A stretch of 64,000 nt of DNA, taken from Lachnocurva sp045579705. GTDB lineage: Bacteria > Bacillota > Clostridia > Lachnospirales > Lachnospiraceae. The stretch spans positions 1-64,000 of the forward strand of contig JAZNMP010000035.1 of the NCBI GenBank assembly GCA_045579705.1, written 5' to 3'. Below are positions 17,129 through 25,443 of the stretch, in pieces. The position numbers were made by a program, and so were the translations under genes. The notes beneath the pieces are model-generated. The model was not told where the DNA came from. It did no database searches and saw only the letters and a program-made list of their open reading frames with translations. The first letter of the stretch is position 1; each line of letters begins with the position of its first letter.

Positions 17129-18136
17129 ATGAAACGTAAAACTGTACGTGAAAAAATATTGCTCATATCAGACTTTGCAATTATATTTGCTATCGTGGCG
17201 CTCGTAGTATTTGTTACTTTTAGAGTTACCAGAAAGTACGTTGCTCGGGCGGAATCCTACGGTGGAGCGAATGATAATATAGTAAGTTTCGAAGGGAAAA
17301 AATATGTTTATAATTCGGATCTCTACACTGTATTATTCATGGGACTAGATAGTCGTGGAATGGTTTGGAATTCGGAATATGAGAATGTTAAATCCTGTGG
17401 TGTGCAGTCAGATACAATGGTTCTCTTCATTCTAAATATGAAGGATCGGAGCTTTAAAGTCCTGCCGATTAACAGAGATACGATAACTACTTTGGATATA
17501 TTTGATTATTCCGGAAAGCCGAGCGGAACCAGTCGAGGACAGATTACTCTACAATATGCCTATGCCAGTGGTGGACAGCAAAGCTGTGAGTATGCCGCAA
17601 AGGCTGTTTCGAATCTCCTGTATGGAGTAAAGGTGGATAGATATGTAGCTTTATCGCTGGATTCGATATCAAAGCTAAATGACCAGATAGGTGGCATTTC
17701 ACTCGAGTGTATAGAAGATGTACACGAGACGGATTTTAAAAAAGGTGACAAACTAAATCTGCACGGAGAAGATGCTGAGAAATATGTAAGAAATAGAACT
17801 CATGATTCGAGCGGAGGAAATAACCTTCGTATGGAGAGACAGAAACAATACTTTAAAGCTTATGTTGCGAAGTATTTAAAATGTATGAAGAAAGATATCT
17901 CTCTTCCGCTACAGACATATGATTTACTTAAAGATGATATGAATACGAATATTAAACCAACAGAATTAGTGAAGCTGATAGGAACATTTAAGCATGCTGA
18001 TTTTGGAGGAGATATTTATCTAACAGAACCAGGAGAGCTGAAGTATAACGAAGCGACTTCACATGACGAGTTCTACGTAGACGATAAGGCTCTCTATAAA
18101 TTGGTACTAGATGAGTTTTACACAGAGGTTCAGTAA
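17129..18136 (+). CDS. LytR-CpsA-Psr (LCP) family protein
   Basis: A 335-aa protein with an N-terminal transmembrane helix (residues ~12-32) and an extracellular LCP domain. Visible landmarks are VLFMGLDSRG, GVQSDTMVLFILNMK, VLPINRDT, GGISLECIEDV and LNLHGEDAEKYVRNR, which include the arginines and aspartates that bind the polyprenyl-phosphate sugar donor. LCP enzymes transfer wall glycans from lipid carriers to peptidoglycan or proteins. Standing beside an O-antigen-ligase-like protein and a sortase pair, it probably attaches a glycan to the wall or to the anchored protein. That role is inferred. Confidence 0.9.
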   Translation: MKRKTVREKILLISDFAIIFAIVALVVFVTFRVTRKYVARAESYGGANDNIVSFEGKKYVYNSDLYTVLFMGLDSRGMVWNSEYENVKSCGVQSDTMVLFILNMKDRSFKVLPINRDTITTLDIFDYSGKPSGTSRGQITLQYAYASGGQQSCEYAAKAVSNLLYGVKVDRYVALSLDSISKLNDQIGGISLECIEDVHETDFKKGDKLNLHGEDAEKYVRNRTHDSSGGNNLRMERQKQYFKAYVAKYLKCMKKDISLPLQTYDLLKDDMNTNIKPTELVKLIGTFKHADFGGDIYLTEPGELKYNEATSHDEFYVDDKALYKLVLDEFYTEVQ

Positions 18137-18207
18137 GTATCAATTTAGTATAAACCCGAAATTGGGAGTTTATATACCACACAAATTATATTAAGGAGGA
18201 AGTTACT

Positions 18208-18858
18208 GTGAAGAAATTTCTGACAGGAGTGCTTGCACTCGCATTAGTAATGACGATGGCTGTACCAGTTTGGGCAGCAGATGCCACATCTGTAGATACA
18301 TCAAATGCTAATACAGGAAATGCCATCGAAAATGTTTATGTTGTGACAAAGGCTGCGTACGACAAAGCAATGGGCAAAGAAGGCGCTTATGATGAGCTTA
18401 TTGCTAAGAACACAACAAAGGTTGCAGATAAGGTAAAAGCTGATGCTGCAAAGATTACAGAAATTCTCAAGGGCGCAAAGATTGATACAACAAAGAAGAC
18501 TATTGCAGCAGCTCCAAAGAAGGTTTTTGACTTGGAAGCACCAACTGGAATTAAAGGAGATGCAGAATGGAAGATTGAGAAGGGTAAATTCTCAGATGCA
18601 TCTCTTGGAACTGGAACATATCTCGTTATCCATGTAAAGGATGATGGATCAGCAGAGTATCAGGTTGTTACTACAAAAGATGGTGTAGTACAGGAAGACC
18701 TAGTATTCCATGGAGCTTCTCCAGTAGGCTTCTATGCAGTAGAAGATGTAAAGGCTTCAACAAAGTCTCCTAAGACTGGTGATGTTTCTGGAGTATTAGC
18801 ATTGCTTGCACTTGCAGCAGCTGGTACATATGTAGTTTCAAAGAAGCAGGTTGCTTAA
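18208..18858 (+). CDS. Sortase-anchored surface protein (SPKTG)
   Basis: A 216-aa secreted protein. A signal peptide (FLTGVLALALVMTMAVPVWA, cleaved near residue 24) leads to a lysine- and alanine-rich domain and a compact beta-rich segment (about residues 110-180). The C-terminus is a cell-wall sorting signal: SPKTGD, a hydrophobic helix (VLALLALAAAGTYVV) and a short basic tail. Start is GTG at 18208 after AAGGAGGAAG. It is the last gene of the sortase operon but has its own 70-nt leader containing a small hairpin, so it may be expressed more strongly than its upstream genes. Function unknown; likely an abundant wall protein. Confidence 0.85.
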   Translation: MKKFLTGVLALALVMTMAVPVWAADATSVDTSNANTGNAIENVYVVTKAAYDKAMGKEGAYDELIAKNTTKVADKVKADAAKITEILKGAKIDTTKKTIAAAPKKVFDLEAPTGIKGDAEWKIEKGKFSDASLGTGTYLVIHVKDDGSAEYQVVTTKDGVVQEDLVFHGASPVGFYAVEDVKASTKSPKTGDVSGVLALLALAAAGTYVVSKKQVA

Positions 18859-18907
18859 TTAGAATCTATACCTATTAATTTGATTGAAATTTTGTGTGGT
18901 TTCATTC

Positions 18908-18943
18908 ACCCCTCGAATTCTAAATGGGTTCGAGGGGTTTTTT
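18908..18943 (+). terminator. Intrinsic terminator of the surface operon
   Basis: A 10-bp stem (ACCCCTCGAA / TTCGAGGGGT) followed by Ts. Confidence 0.9.
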
Positions 18944-18972
18944 AGAAAATGAAAAAAATTATAAATAAAGTG

Positions 18973-19001
18973 TTGACATTTGGTTATACGTTAGGTATTA
19001 T
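18973..19001 (+). promoter_or_regulatory. Promoter of tRNA-Leu
   Basis: TTGACA (18973-18978), 17-nt spacer, TATTAT (18996-19001), about 35 nt before the tRNA. Confidence 0.7.
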
Positions 19002-19036
19002 ATACAAGTCGCGTGAAGCGATACAATTTAATCCGA

Positions 19037-19121
19037 GCGGAAGTGTCGGAACTGGCAGACGAGCAAGACTAAGGATCTTGTGCTTATTGCAAGCGTGCGG
19101 GTTCAAGTCCCGCCTTCCGCA
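19037..19121 (+). tRNA. tRNA-Leu (anticodon AAG)
   Basis: An 85-nt class II tRNA. Acceptor strands GCGGAAG and CTTCCGC pair fully, with discriminator A and no encoded CCA. The anticodon stem CAAGA/TCTTG encloses a 7-nt loop whose central triplet is AAG, so it reads CUU codons; A34 is probably deaminated to inosine. A long variable arm (TGCTTATTGCAAGCG) and the T-arm GCGGGTTCAAGTCCCGC complete the fold. A terminator follows directly. Confidence 0.93.
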
Positions 19122-19122
19122 T

Positions 19123-19154
19123 AAAAAAGCTAGAGCAAATGCTCTAGCTTTTTT
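19123..19154 (+). terminator. Intrinsic terminator after tRNA-Leu
   Basis: A 14-bp stem (AAAAAAGCTAGAGC / GCTCTAGCTTTTTT) with a 4-nt loop. Confidence 0.88.
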
Positions 19155-19161
19155 CTTTGTC

Positions 19162-19360
19162 AGGCAGGACTTGAACCCGCGCGGGTTTCAAGTCTCCTCG
19201 CCATAAATGGCTCGTCGGTCGGTTCGACGGAAAAAAGGTCCACAGGACCTTTTTTTATTTCCGTCTCACCCCGCCTTCCGCGTTGGTGAAAGAGCACCGA
19301 CCGAGCCTGCTTTAGCAGGCGAGAATCAAGTCCCGCCGCCATAAATGGCTCGTCGAACCC
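19162..19360. other. tRNA-derived fragments and repeats
   Basis: No gene is seen here, but pieces resembling tRNA arms recur. An inverted copy of the tRNA-Leu T-arm lies at ~19163-19180. Two 30-nt direct repeats (19188-19217 and 19326-19355) look like tRNA 3' ends and share CCATAAATGGCTCGTCG. A D-arm-like segment (TTGGTGAAAGAGCACCGA) lies near 19283-19300. A terminator-like hairpin (AAAAAGGTCC / GGACCTTTTT, ~19232-19255) lies between arms TCGGTCGGT (~19215) and ACCGACCGA (~19295). It reads as remnants of one or more tRNA genes. Confidence 0.45.
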
Positions 19361-19381
19361 TGTCTTCCACAGAAATATCTT

Positions 19382-19409
19382 TTGCTTTTTTACATTAAAG
19401 GTTTATAAT
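19382..19409 (+). promoter_or_regulatory. Promoter of gdhA
   Basis: TTGCTT (19382-19387), 16-nt spacer, TATAAT (19404-19409). Confidence 0.5.
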
Positions 19410-19449
19410 TCAAAATGGTGTTGATTTATATCTAGGGAGGAAGAAAAAG

Positions 19450-20784
19450 ATGAATTACGTAGATGAAGTTCTCGAAAAAGTTGTTGCTAAAAATGGGAAT
19501 GAACCGGAGTTTATTCAGGCTGTTACTGAAGTACTGGAGTCTCTTCGACCTGTAATAGAGAAGAATGAAGAGAAATTCCGTAGAGAAGCAATCCTGGAGA
19601 GAATTACAGAACCTGATCGTTTGATCATGTTTAAGGTTCCTTGGGTTGATGATAATGGTCAGGTCCAGGTAAATAGAGGTTACAGAGTTCAGTTTAATAA
19701 TTCTATCGGACCGTACAAGGGTGGCCTGAGATTACATCCGTCTGTTAACAGTGGAGTAATTAAGTTTCTGGGATTTGAGCAGGTGTTCAAGAATTCGTTA
19801 ACAGGTCTTCCGATAGGCGGAGGAAAGGGTGGATCTGACTTTGATCCAAAGGGAAAGTCTGATCGTGAAGTTATGGCTTTTTGTCAGAGCTTTATGACTG
19901 AGCTTTATAAATATATTGGTGCTGATGTCGATGTTCCGGCTGGGGATATTGGAACTGGCGCTAGAGAAATAGGATATTTATACGGAATGTATAAAAAGCT
20001 TACTGGCCGTTATGAAGGTGTTTTGACTGGCAAGGGATTGTCTTATGGTGGATCACTGGCTAGAAAAGAAGCAACCGGCTATGGACTTGTATATATTACT
20101 GAAGAATTGCTTAGAGATCATGGTATGGAAATGGCTGGAAAAACTGTAGCTGTTTCTGGTGCAGGAAATGTTGCTATTTATGCTATTGAGAAAGCAACTC
20201 AGCTTGGCGCAAAAGTTGTCACATGTTCTGATTCTACTGGATGGATTTATGACCCGGATGGAATAGATGTTGAGCTTTTGAAGGAAGTAAAGGAAGTAAA
20301 TAGAGCGCGACTGACAGAGTACAAAGCAAAGAAAAGTAGTGCAGAATACCATGAAGGCAGAGGCGTTTGGTCTGTTAAGTGTGATATCGCTCTTCCGTGT
20401 GCTACGCAGAATGAACTTTTGCTGGAAGATGCAAAAAGCTTAGTATCAAATGGTGTTCTCGCTGTTTGTGAAGGTGCTAATATGCCGACTTCACTTGAGG
20501 CTACAAAGTATCTTCAGGCAGAGAATGTTTTGTTTATTCCAGGAAAAGCTGCCAATGCGGGTGGTGTTGCTACTTCAGCACTTGAGATGTCACAGAATAG
20601 TGAGAGATTATCATGGACTTTTGATGAAGTAGATGAGAAGCTTCATAACATCATGATTAATATTTATAAGAATATCAATGAAGCGGCTAATCGTTATGAC
20701 ATGCCTGGGGATTTCGTGGCTGGTGCAAATATCGCTGGATTCGAAAAGGTTTGCGATGCGATGATAGCCCAGGGAATCTATTAA
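19450..20784 (+). CDS. gdhA: Glutamate dehydrogenase (probably NADP-specific)
   Basis: A 444-aa enzyme that makes glutamate from 2-oxoglutarate and ammonia. Landmarks are the substrate region GYRVQFNNSIGPYKGGLRLH, the catalytic-lysine segment LPIGGGKGGSDFDPKGKSD, the DVPAGDIGTGAREIGYLYG stretch, and a Rossmann motif VAVSGAGNVAIYAIEKA near residue 235. Length and sequence fit the hexameric biosynthetic type. AGGGAGGAAG is the ribosome binding site. Together with glnN (51534) it covers ammonia assimilation in this window. A small lipoprotein gene follows 29 nt downstream and may be co-transcribed. Confidence 0.95.
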   Translation: MNYVDEVLEKVVAKNGNEPEFIQAVTEVLESLRPVIEKNEEKFRREAILERITEPDRLIMFKVPWVDDNGQVQVNRGYRVQFNNSIGPYKGGLRLHPSVNSGVIKFLGFEQVFKNSLTGLPIGGGKGGSDFDPKGKSDREVMAFCQSFMTELYKYIGADVDVPAGDIGTGAREIGYLYGMYKKLTGRYEGVLTGKGLSYGGSLARKEATGYGLVYITEELLRDHGMEMAGKTVAVSGAGNVAIYAIEKATQLGAKVVTCSDSTGWIYDPDGIDVELLKEVKEVNRARLTEYKAKKSSAEYHEGRGVWSVKCDIALPCATQNELLLEDAKSLVSNGVLAVCEGANMPTSLEATKYLQAENVLFIPGKAANAGGVATSALEMSQNSERLSWTFDEVDEKLHNIMINIYKNINEAANRYDMPGDFVAGANIAGFEKVCDAMIAQGIY

Positions 20785-20813
20785 TAGAGTATTATGAACC
20801 TCGAGGTATTGAT

Positions 20814-21278
20814 GTGAATAGAAAATATCTTAAAGTCTTAAGCGTATTCTTAGTGCTGATTTTAGTCACAGGATGTACTAGCAAAAAAGATTCTTCGGAT
20901 GCTAAAAAAGAAAAAGAACTTAATCGATTAAATTCAAATTTTGTTTTGATGAGTATTGAAGATGTAAATAGTATTGTCGAAGGTGTTAGTGAAGTTAAGA
21001 TTACTATTAATAATTATGAAAAAAAGTCGATTACGTTTGGACAGGATTATTTGTTACAAAAATATACCGAGGGTAGATGGGAGGATGTTCCACTTGCATA
21101 TTCGGTATTAGACTTTAGGTATGTGGTAGAGCCTCAAAAAGCCTGTACATATACATGTGAATTTGAGACTCGATTAGAAAGTGGAAAATATCGTCTCATT
21201 AAGAATTATAATATAGATAATCAAATTGAACTCGGTACTAAAGAGATATCTGTCGAGTTTAATGTAAAAAAGAGGTAA
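20814..21278 (+). CDS. Lipoprotein with Ig-like domain
   Basis: A 154-aa predicted lipoprotein. The signal sequence (YLKVLSVFLVLILVTGC) ends in a lipobox with the cysteine near residue 21. The rest has alternating strands, with FGQDYLLQKYTEGRWEDVP and LESGKYRLIKNY, a pattern seen in small bacterial Ig-like domains (Big_14 type). I chose the GTG at 20814, which follows GAGGT by 6 nt and starts directly at the signal peptide; longer in-frame versions overlap gdhA. The IS3-family element begins just after its stop codon. Function unknown. Confidence 0.68.
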   Translation: MNRKYLKVLSVFLVLILVTGCTSKKDSSDAKKEKELNRLNSNFVLMSIEDVNSIVEGVSEVKITINNYEKKSITFGQDYLLQKYTEGRWEDVPLAYSVLDFRYVVEPQKACTYTCEFETRLESGKYRLIKNYNIDNQIELGTKEISVEFNVKKR

Positions 21279-21361
21279 TAACAAAAAATGGATGTCAACC
21301 TTTGAAATGATATGCTCCCTGTCAAGTAGACAGGATAAATATCTAAAATGAGTGCTTAGAG

Positions 21362-21397
21362 AATGACCATACTTCGTATGAGGTATGGTCATTTTTC
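21362..21397 (+). terminator. Terminator-like hairpin inside the IS left end
   Basis: An 11-bp stem (AATGACCATAC / GTATGGTCATT) with Ts on its plus-strand side. It could stop transcription entering the element from gdhA and the lipoprotein gene, and lies just after the transposase stop. Confidence 0.6.
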
Positions 21398-22362
21398 TAT
21401 GCACACCATTTCTCTTTGTATTTATTGATTCGCTTGTTTTCTGGAATAGGATATTCTGTAGGATTTACAGCAGATAAAGCTTCCATTCTTACTTCAAGCG
21501 GAGTTTTACAGTTATAGCGTTCTTGTATGCGTTCTTCTGCATAAAACCTTAGATAATCTTTGATTGCAAATCTCAGTGAGGCTTCGTCTATGATTTCATA
21601 TAAAGCATACATCTCAGATTTGATGATTCCCCAAAAACCTTCTGTTGGCCCGTTGTCAATGCAATGACCTACTCTCGACATTGATTGTTGCATACCTTGA
21701 TTATCAAGTTTTCTTTGAAAGACTTTACTTGTGTATTGAAAACCTCTATCGCTATGAAAGATAGGTTTTGCATCGGGATTTGTAATAATAGCTTTATCAA
21801 ATGTTTTAAATACCAATCTATTATCATTTCTTGAACTAATAATGTACGAAACAGGATATCTATCGTATAAATCGATGATGGCACTTAAATATAGTTTTTT
21901 CTTTTCACCCGGTATTTTAAATTCGGTTACATCTGTTGCCCATTTTTGATTTGGTGCAGTTGCATAGAAATCTCTTTGAAGAATGTTTTCAGCTACAGCC
22001 TGTGGTGTTGAAGATAAATATTTTTTCTTTTTCTTTCTGATAACAGAATGAACATTTAACTTCTTCATTATCCTATGAACACGTTTTTTATTATAATTCG
22101 TGTGATTAAAATGATTGATCCAAGAGGTCATTCTTCGATAGCCTAAGATATGATTAAAACGCTCATCATACTCTTTAATAAGATTTGCTAGTTCAATATT
22201 TTCCTGTTCTTGAATAGGTATTTCTCTATGCAACCATTTATAATAAGCAGCTCTTGAAACAGATAAATGCTTACACATCCAGTTAATACTCCAGCCTTTG
22301 TTTTCATAAAAGTATTTAATTGCCATATACTTTGATTCATAGCGTTGTTTGCCGAGCCTCAC
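21397..22362 (-). CDS. IS3-family transposase OrfB (DDE integrase)
   Basis: A 321-aa catalytic subunit. The N-terminal part has the HTH_21-like region typical of IS3 OrfB (RAAYYKWLHR, LGYRRMTSWI, RVHRIMKKLNV). The rve integrase core shows the DDE residues: D in KWATDVTEFKI, D in FHSDRGFQYTS, and E in GPTEGFWGIIKSEMY. The annotated start is the GTG at 22362, whose GTGA overlaps the orfA stop, allowing coupled reinitiation. The same frame is also open upstream to an A7 slippery site in orfA, so an OrfAB fusion by -1 frameshifting is possible. It appears intact. Confidence 0.92.
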   Translation of the reverse strand: MRLGKQRYESKYMAIKYFYENKGWSINWMCKHLSVSRAAYYKWLHREIPIQEQENIELANLIKEYDERFNHILGYRRMTSWINHFNHTNYNKKRVHRIMKKLNVHSVIRKKKKKYLSSTPQAVAENILQRDFYATAPNQKWATDVTEFKIPGEKKKLYLSAIIDLYDRYPVSYIISSRNDNRLVFKTFDKAIITNPDAKPIFHSDRGFQYTSKVFQRKLDNQGMQQSMSRVGHCIDNGPTEGFWGIIKSEMYALYEIIDEASLRFAIKDYLRFYAEERIQERYNCKTPLEVRMEALSAVNPTEYPIPENKRINKYKEKWCA

Positions 22363-23033
22363 ATCCCTTCGAATTCTTTCACTTTTTTTAATAATTGTAC
22401 CAACATGTCATTTTCTTCTAACTGACGCTTAAGTCGTTTGTTTTCTCTTCGAAGACGTTCTAATTCATCTACTTCATCATCAGTTTTATGACGACCACGT
22501 TTATCAGACAATCCTTCTTCACCAGTAGCATCATATTTTCTAACCCATGAATACACTTGGCTGTATGAGACATCATACAGGCTAGCGGTACCTTTATAAT
22601 CTTTGTTATGCGACAAGCAGTATTCGACGATTTCTTTATGCTCTTCAAATGTGGTTTTTCTTTTTGACTCTGCCATGTAGACCTCTCTATTAGGAAAATA
22701 ATCCTTCAATAAATTAGTCTCATTATAGCATTTAATCCAATTCCACAAGACTTGATTAGCTGATATACAATACTTAGCGACTATTTCATCTATTGAGAGC
22801 GTCCCTGAAAGATATAGCTCTACGCATTGCTGCTTAAATTCAAGTGAATAGGCCTTGTTACCAACATGATTTGCGAAAGCTTCAATACCTTGTTCTTTAT
22901 ATCTTAAAGCCCACTTTCGAACTGTGTAAGCAGCGACACCATATTTCTTGGATAACTCAATTGAAGACTCTCCATTTAAAAACAATTTTGATACCATTTC
23001 TCTAAACTCTGGAGTAAATGGGGATTTTGACAT
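22359..23033 (-). CDS. IS3-family transposase OrfA (helix-turn-helix)
   Basis: A 224-aa DNA-binding subunit. Three helix-turn-helix-like units are visible: around FREMVSKLFLNGESSIELSK, around FKQQCVELYLSGTLSIDEIV, and YCLSHNKDYKGTASLYDVSY. A leucine-zipper-like coiled coil closes the protein (DELERLRRENKRLKRQLEEN). The long OrfA is characteristic of the IS150 subgroup. AAGGAGG precedes the ATG. Near the 3' end, seven As at 22383-22389 (minus strand) make a canonical A_AAA_AAA slippery heptamer in the right phase for a -1 shift into orfB. Confidence 0.9.
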   Translation of the reverse strand: MSKSPFTPEFREMVSKLFLNGESSIELSKKYGVAAYTVRKWALRYKEQGIEAFANHVGNKAYSLEFKQQCVELYLSGTLSIDEIVAKYCISANQVLWNWIKCYNETNLLKDYFPNREVYMAESKRKTTFEEHKEIVEYCLSHNKDYKGTASLYDVSYSQVYSWVRKYDATGEEGLSDKRGRHKTDDEVDELERLRRENKRLKRQLEENDMLVQLLKKVKEFEGM

Positions 23034-23147
23034 AAAAAACCTCCTTAAGTAGATTTGGTTATTTACCTTGTCTACCTAAGGAGGAGCATATCACTTTTTT
23101 CAAAGGTGGCATCCATTTTTGTACTTTTGTTATCGATTATTTAGATC

Positions 23148-25214
23148 TTAAAGCTTGAATCTGCCAACGATGCCAGATAGTTTTTCTGCGACGTCATTCT
23201 GATTCTTTGCCATGGTTGAAACTTCGCTAACTGTATCGGATACGTTGTTTACTGTTTCTGTTACCTCAGAAGAACTTGTTGCAGTATCCTGAGCTGATTC
23301 GGCTATGGACTGTACAGCGTAGTTAACTTCATCCATAGTTCTGTTTATGGATTCGACCATTTCTGTAATCTTTTCGAAGAGATTACCGAACATTTGAGCA
23401 TCGTCTCCGTACTGTTGACCGACTCCGACAAACTTGTCATAGTCTGGAGTTACAGTTTCCTGTAAGAAATTGAGTAACTCAGAAGCGCTTGAGTTTAGTG
23501 AAGCGAAGGCTTCCTGAACACCTGCGATAGTTTCATTAATCTTATCAACTGTGCCTGCTGTTTCAGTTGCTAGTTTACTGATTTCGGTAGCAACTACAGC
23601 AAAGCCTCGTCCCTGCTCACCAGCTCTGGCTGCTTCGATGGATGCGTTCAGAGATAGTAGGGTGATCTGATCAGCAATTTCTGAGATATAATTTGCAAGA
23701 TTACCGATTTCGTTTACGACTTCAGCTTTCTTTCTGGCAACTTCAAAGTCATTTCCTCTGGTTTCTACGATTGAAATGGCGTTGTCATAAGCCTTCTTGC
23801 TAGAACTTTCTATTTCAGCGGCACGAGATTTAATTTCTGAAATCTGTCCCACAGTGCTCTGAACCTCATCGTTTAGTACACTGATAGAGTCGCTTACCTC
23901 AGCTACTGATGCACTTACTTCTTCTGTTGCAGCACCTGTGTTTGTCATAGCGTCATTGACCTGAAGCATATTTGACTGGATGCTTTCGAAACGTGTACTT
24001 AGTTCATTTGCAACTCGGCTCATTTGTTCGCTGGTGTTATTTACCTCAGAAGAACCTTCAGAAATCTTTGTGATTACGTCTTTGTTGCTTTCAAACATTT
24101 CATTAAGGGATCCACTCATCTGTCCGATTTCATCATTTCTCTTTGAAGAAATCTTGTCTGTTGTAAAGTCTCCGCTTGCGAGGTGCATAGCAAATTCTTT
24201 GACAGAAGAAATAGATTTAGCAATTCCGTTTACTAGTAATAGTACTACAATTACGCAAATGAGTAAGGCGATTACCGCGATAGAAGTCATGATACGGATT
24301 AATCTATGAACTGGCTGAGATAGCTCGCTCTGAGGCATCTGAATCATAAGTTTCCAATCTACACCTGGTAACGTTGAATAATACAGATTGTATTTTTCTT
24401 TACCATCTTTAAAGGATGTAGTTCCGTGATTCTTATTTAATACATCTTTAGCAGCGGTTGCTAATGATTTGTTGGAATCTGCTGTTATCTTTATAGATTT
24501 AGATACTTTCTTTGAATCTTTAGTATAGAGGTATACTCCAGATTTAGTAGTAAGCATAGCAGTACCCTGTTCACCAACTTTTATTGATGAAACGATATCG
24601 TGAACAGTTCCTAGAACGATATCAGCAGTTACGCAACCCAAGTACTTTCCCTCTTTATAGATAGGAGCAACACATGTAGACATAATAGTTCCGGAGGTTT
24701 CGTCATAATATGGATCTGTTATGGAAGCTTTTCCATCTTCGAGTTTTTTTGAAATCTGATAGTATTCCTGTGAGAAGTAATCATATTCTTCGTTACTATA
24801 ATCATAAGTCTCGACGATTTCATTTCCATCTTTGTACCAATATGGTCCCATGTATTTCTGGGATGGATCATAGACGTTGGGTTCGAACCAAATACCACAG
24901 CCACTTAGAATGTCAGATTTTAGAACTGTTGCTGAAAATACATTTTTGTACTCTTCCATAGATGTCGTGGTATAAGTACCTGAAACACTATTAGCCAGAT
25001 TTAATGCTGTGGAACGAACTACATCCAAATTGGCGTTGATTTCGTTCATATTAGAATTTAATTCTGCCTGCATAGTGTCTTGAATCTGTTTGTTAATGAT
25101 GTTTCTACTGGTAATAGCAGAGACAACAGTCAGAAACAGCATTGCGATGATGATAAATGGCAGGATTGAACCTAGCATTTTTAAACGTAAGCTTCCACTT
25201 TTTCCTTTATTCAT
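23148..25214 (-). CDS. Methyl-accepting chemotaxis protein (dCache type)
   Basis: A 688-aa chemoreceptor. A membrane helix (~residues 12-35) is followed by a large extracellular sensor with dCache features (SGCGIWFEPNVYDPSQKYMG, GKYLGCVTADIVLGTVHDIV, then TLPGVDWKLMIQMPQSEL), a second helix (~310-335), HAMP and a signalling domain with the tip LLSLNASIEAARAGEQGRGF. It differs clearly from the receptor at 4980, especially in the sensor, so it detects a different ligand; the dCache sequence pattern is compatible with amino-acid-like ligands but this is not determined. AAAGGAGG precedes the ATG, and a TATAAT lies ~40 nt upstream. The IS element lies beyond its 3' end. Confidence 0.93.
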   Translation of the reverse strand: MNKGKSGSLRLKMLGSILPFIIIAMLFLTVVSAITSRNIINKQIQDTMQAELNSNMNEINANLDVVRSTALNLANSVSGTYTTTSMEEYKNVFSATVLKSDILSGCGIWFEPNVYDPSQKYMGPYWYKDGNEIVETYDYSNEEYDYFSQEYYQISKKLEDGKASITDPYYDETSGTIMSTCVAPIYKEGKYLGCVTADIVLGTVHDIVSSIKVGEQGTAMLTTKSGVYLYTKDSKKVSKSIKITADSNKSLATAAKDVLNKNHGTTSFKDGKEKYNLYYSTLPGVDWKLMIQMPQSELSQPVHRLIRIMTSIAVIALLICVIVVLLLVNGIAKSISSVKEFAMHLASGDFTTDKISSKRNDEIGQMSGSLNEMFESNKDVITKISEGSSEVNNTSEQMSRVANELSTRFESIQSNMLQVNDAMTNTGAATEEVSASVAEVSDSISVLNDEVQSTVGQISEIKSRAAEIESSSKKAYDNAISIVETRGNDFEVARKKAEVVNEIGNLANYISEIADQITLLSLNASIEAARAGEQGRGFAVVATEISKLATETAGTVDKINETIAGVQEAFASLNSSASELLNFLQETVTPDYDKFVGVGQQYGDDAQMFGNLFEKITEMVESINRTMDEVNYAVQSIAESAQDTATSSSEVTETVNNVSDTVSEVSTMAKNQNDVAEKLSGIVGRFKL

Positions 25215-25443
25215 AGCAACCTCCTTTGATTCGTAAATCTATTTTTAATTATAAAGTAAAAGTATAGAAAAAATAGGGGTTAATGGGATAGTTTATGGAA
25301 AATTTAGAAAAACATTGCTAAAAAATAAAAAAAGTATAAAATTGTATTAAGGATAATTTCTTGGTGGCTATGTGCGTGTCGACAAGAAGTTTAGGATGAA
25401 GATGATGACTGATAATTATCAGAAGATAAATTAGGGTGTTTAC

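Larger units (their letters stand above)
21284..23120 (-). mobile_element. IS3-family (IS150-like) insertion sequence
   Basis: A complete-looking element with two overlapping minus-strand genes (orfA 22359-23033, orfB 21397-22362) and imperfect terminal inverted repeats. The left end (from 21284) starts AAAAATGGATGTCAACCTTT, and the right end (to 23120) gives AAAAATGGATGCCACCTTTG in reverse complement. Similarity continues inward for about 55 nt, through GCTCC and a GTAGACA motif. No clear target-site duplication is visible. It sits between the lipoprotein gene and the second chemoreceptor gene without breaking either. Confidence 0.88.

Noticed and set aside
18949..19206. 85-codon frame running through tRNA-Leu
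   Set aside because: It spans the tRNA promoter, the tRNA itself and a terminator, so coding is incompatible with these signals.
21281..23123. Target-site duplication of the IS element
   Set aside because: The 3-nt flanks (ACA and GTA) do not match, so no duplication can be claimed; it may have decayed or the boundaries may be off by a few bases.
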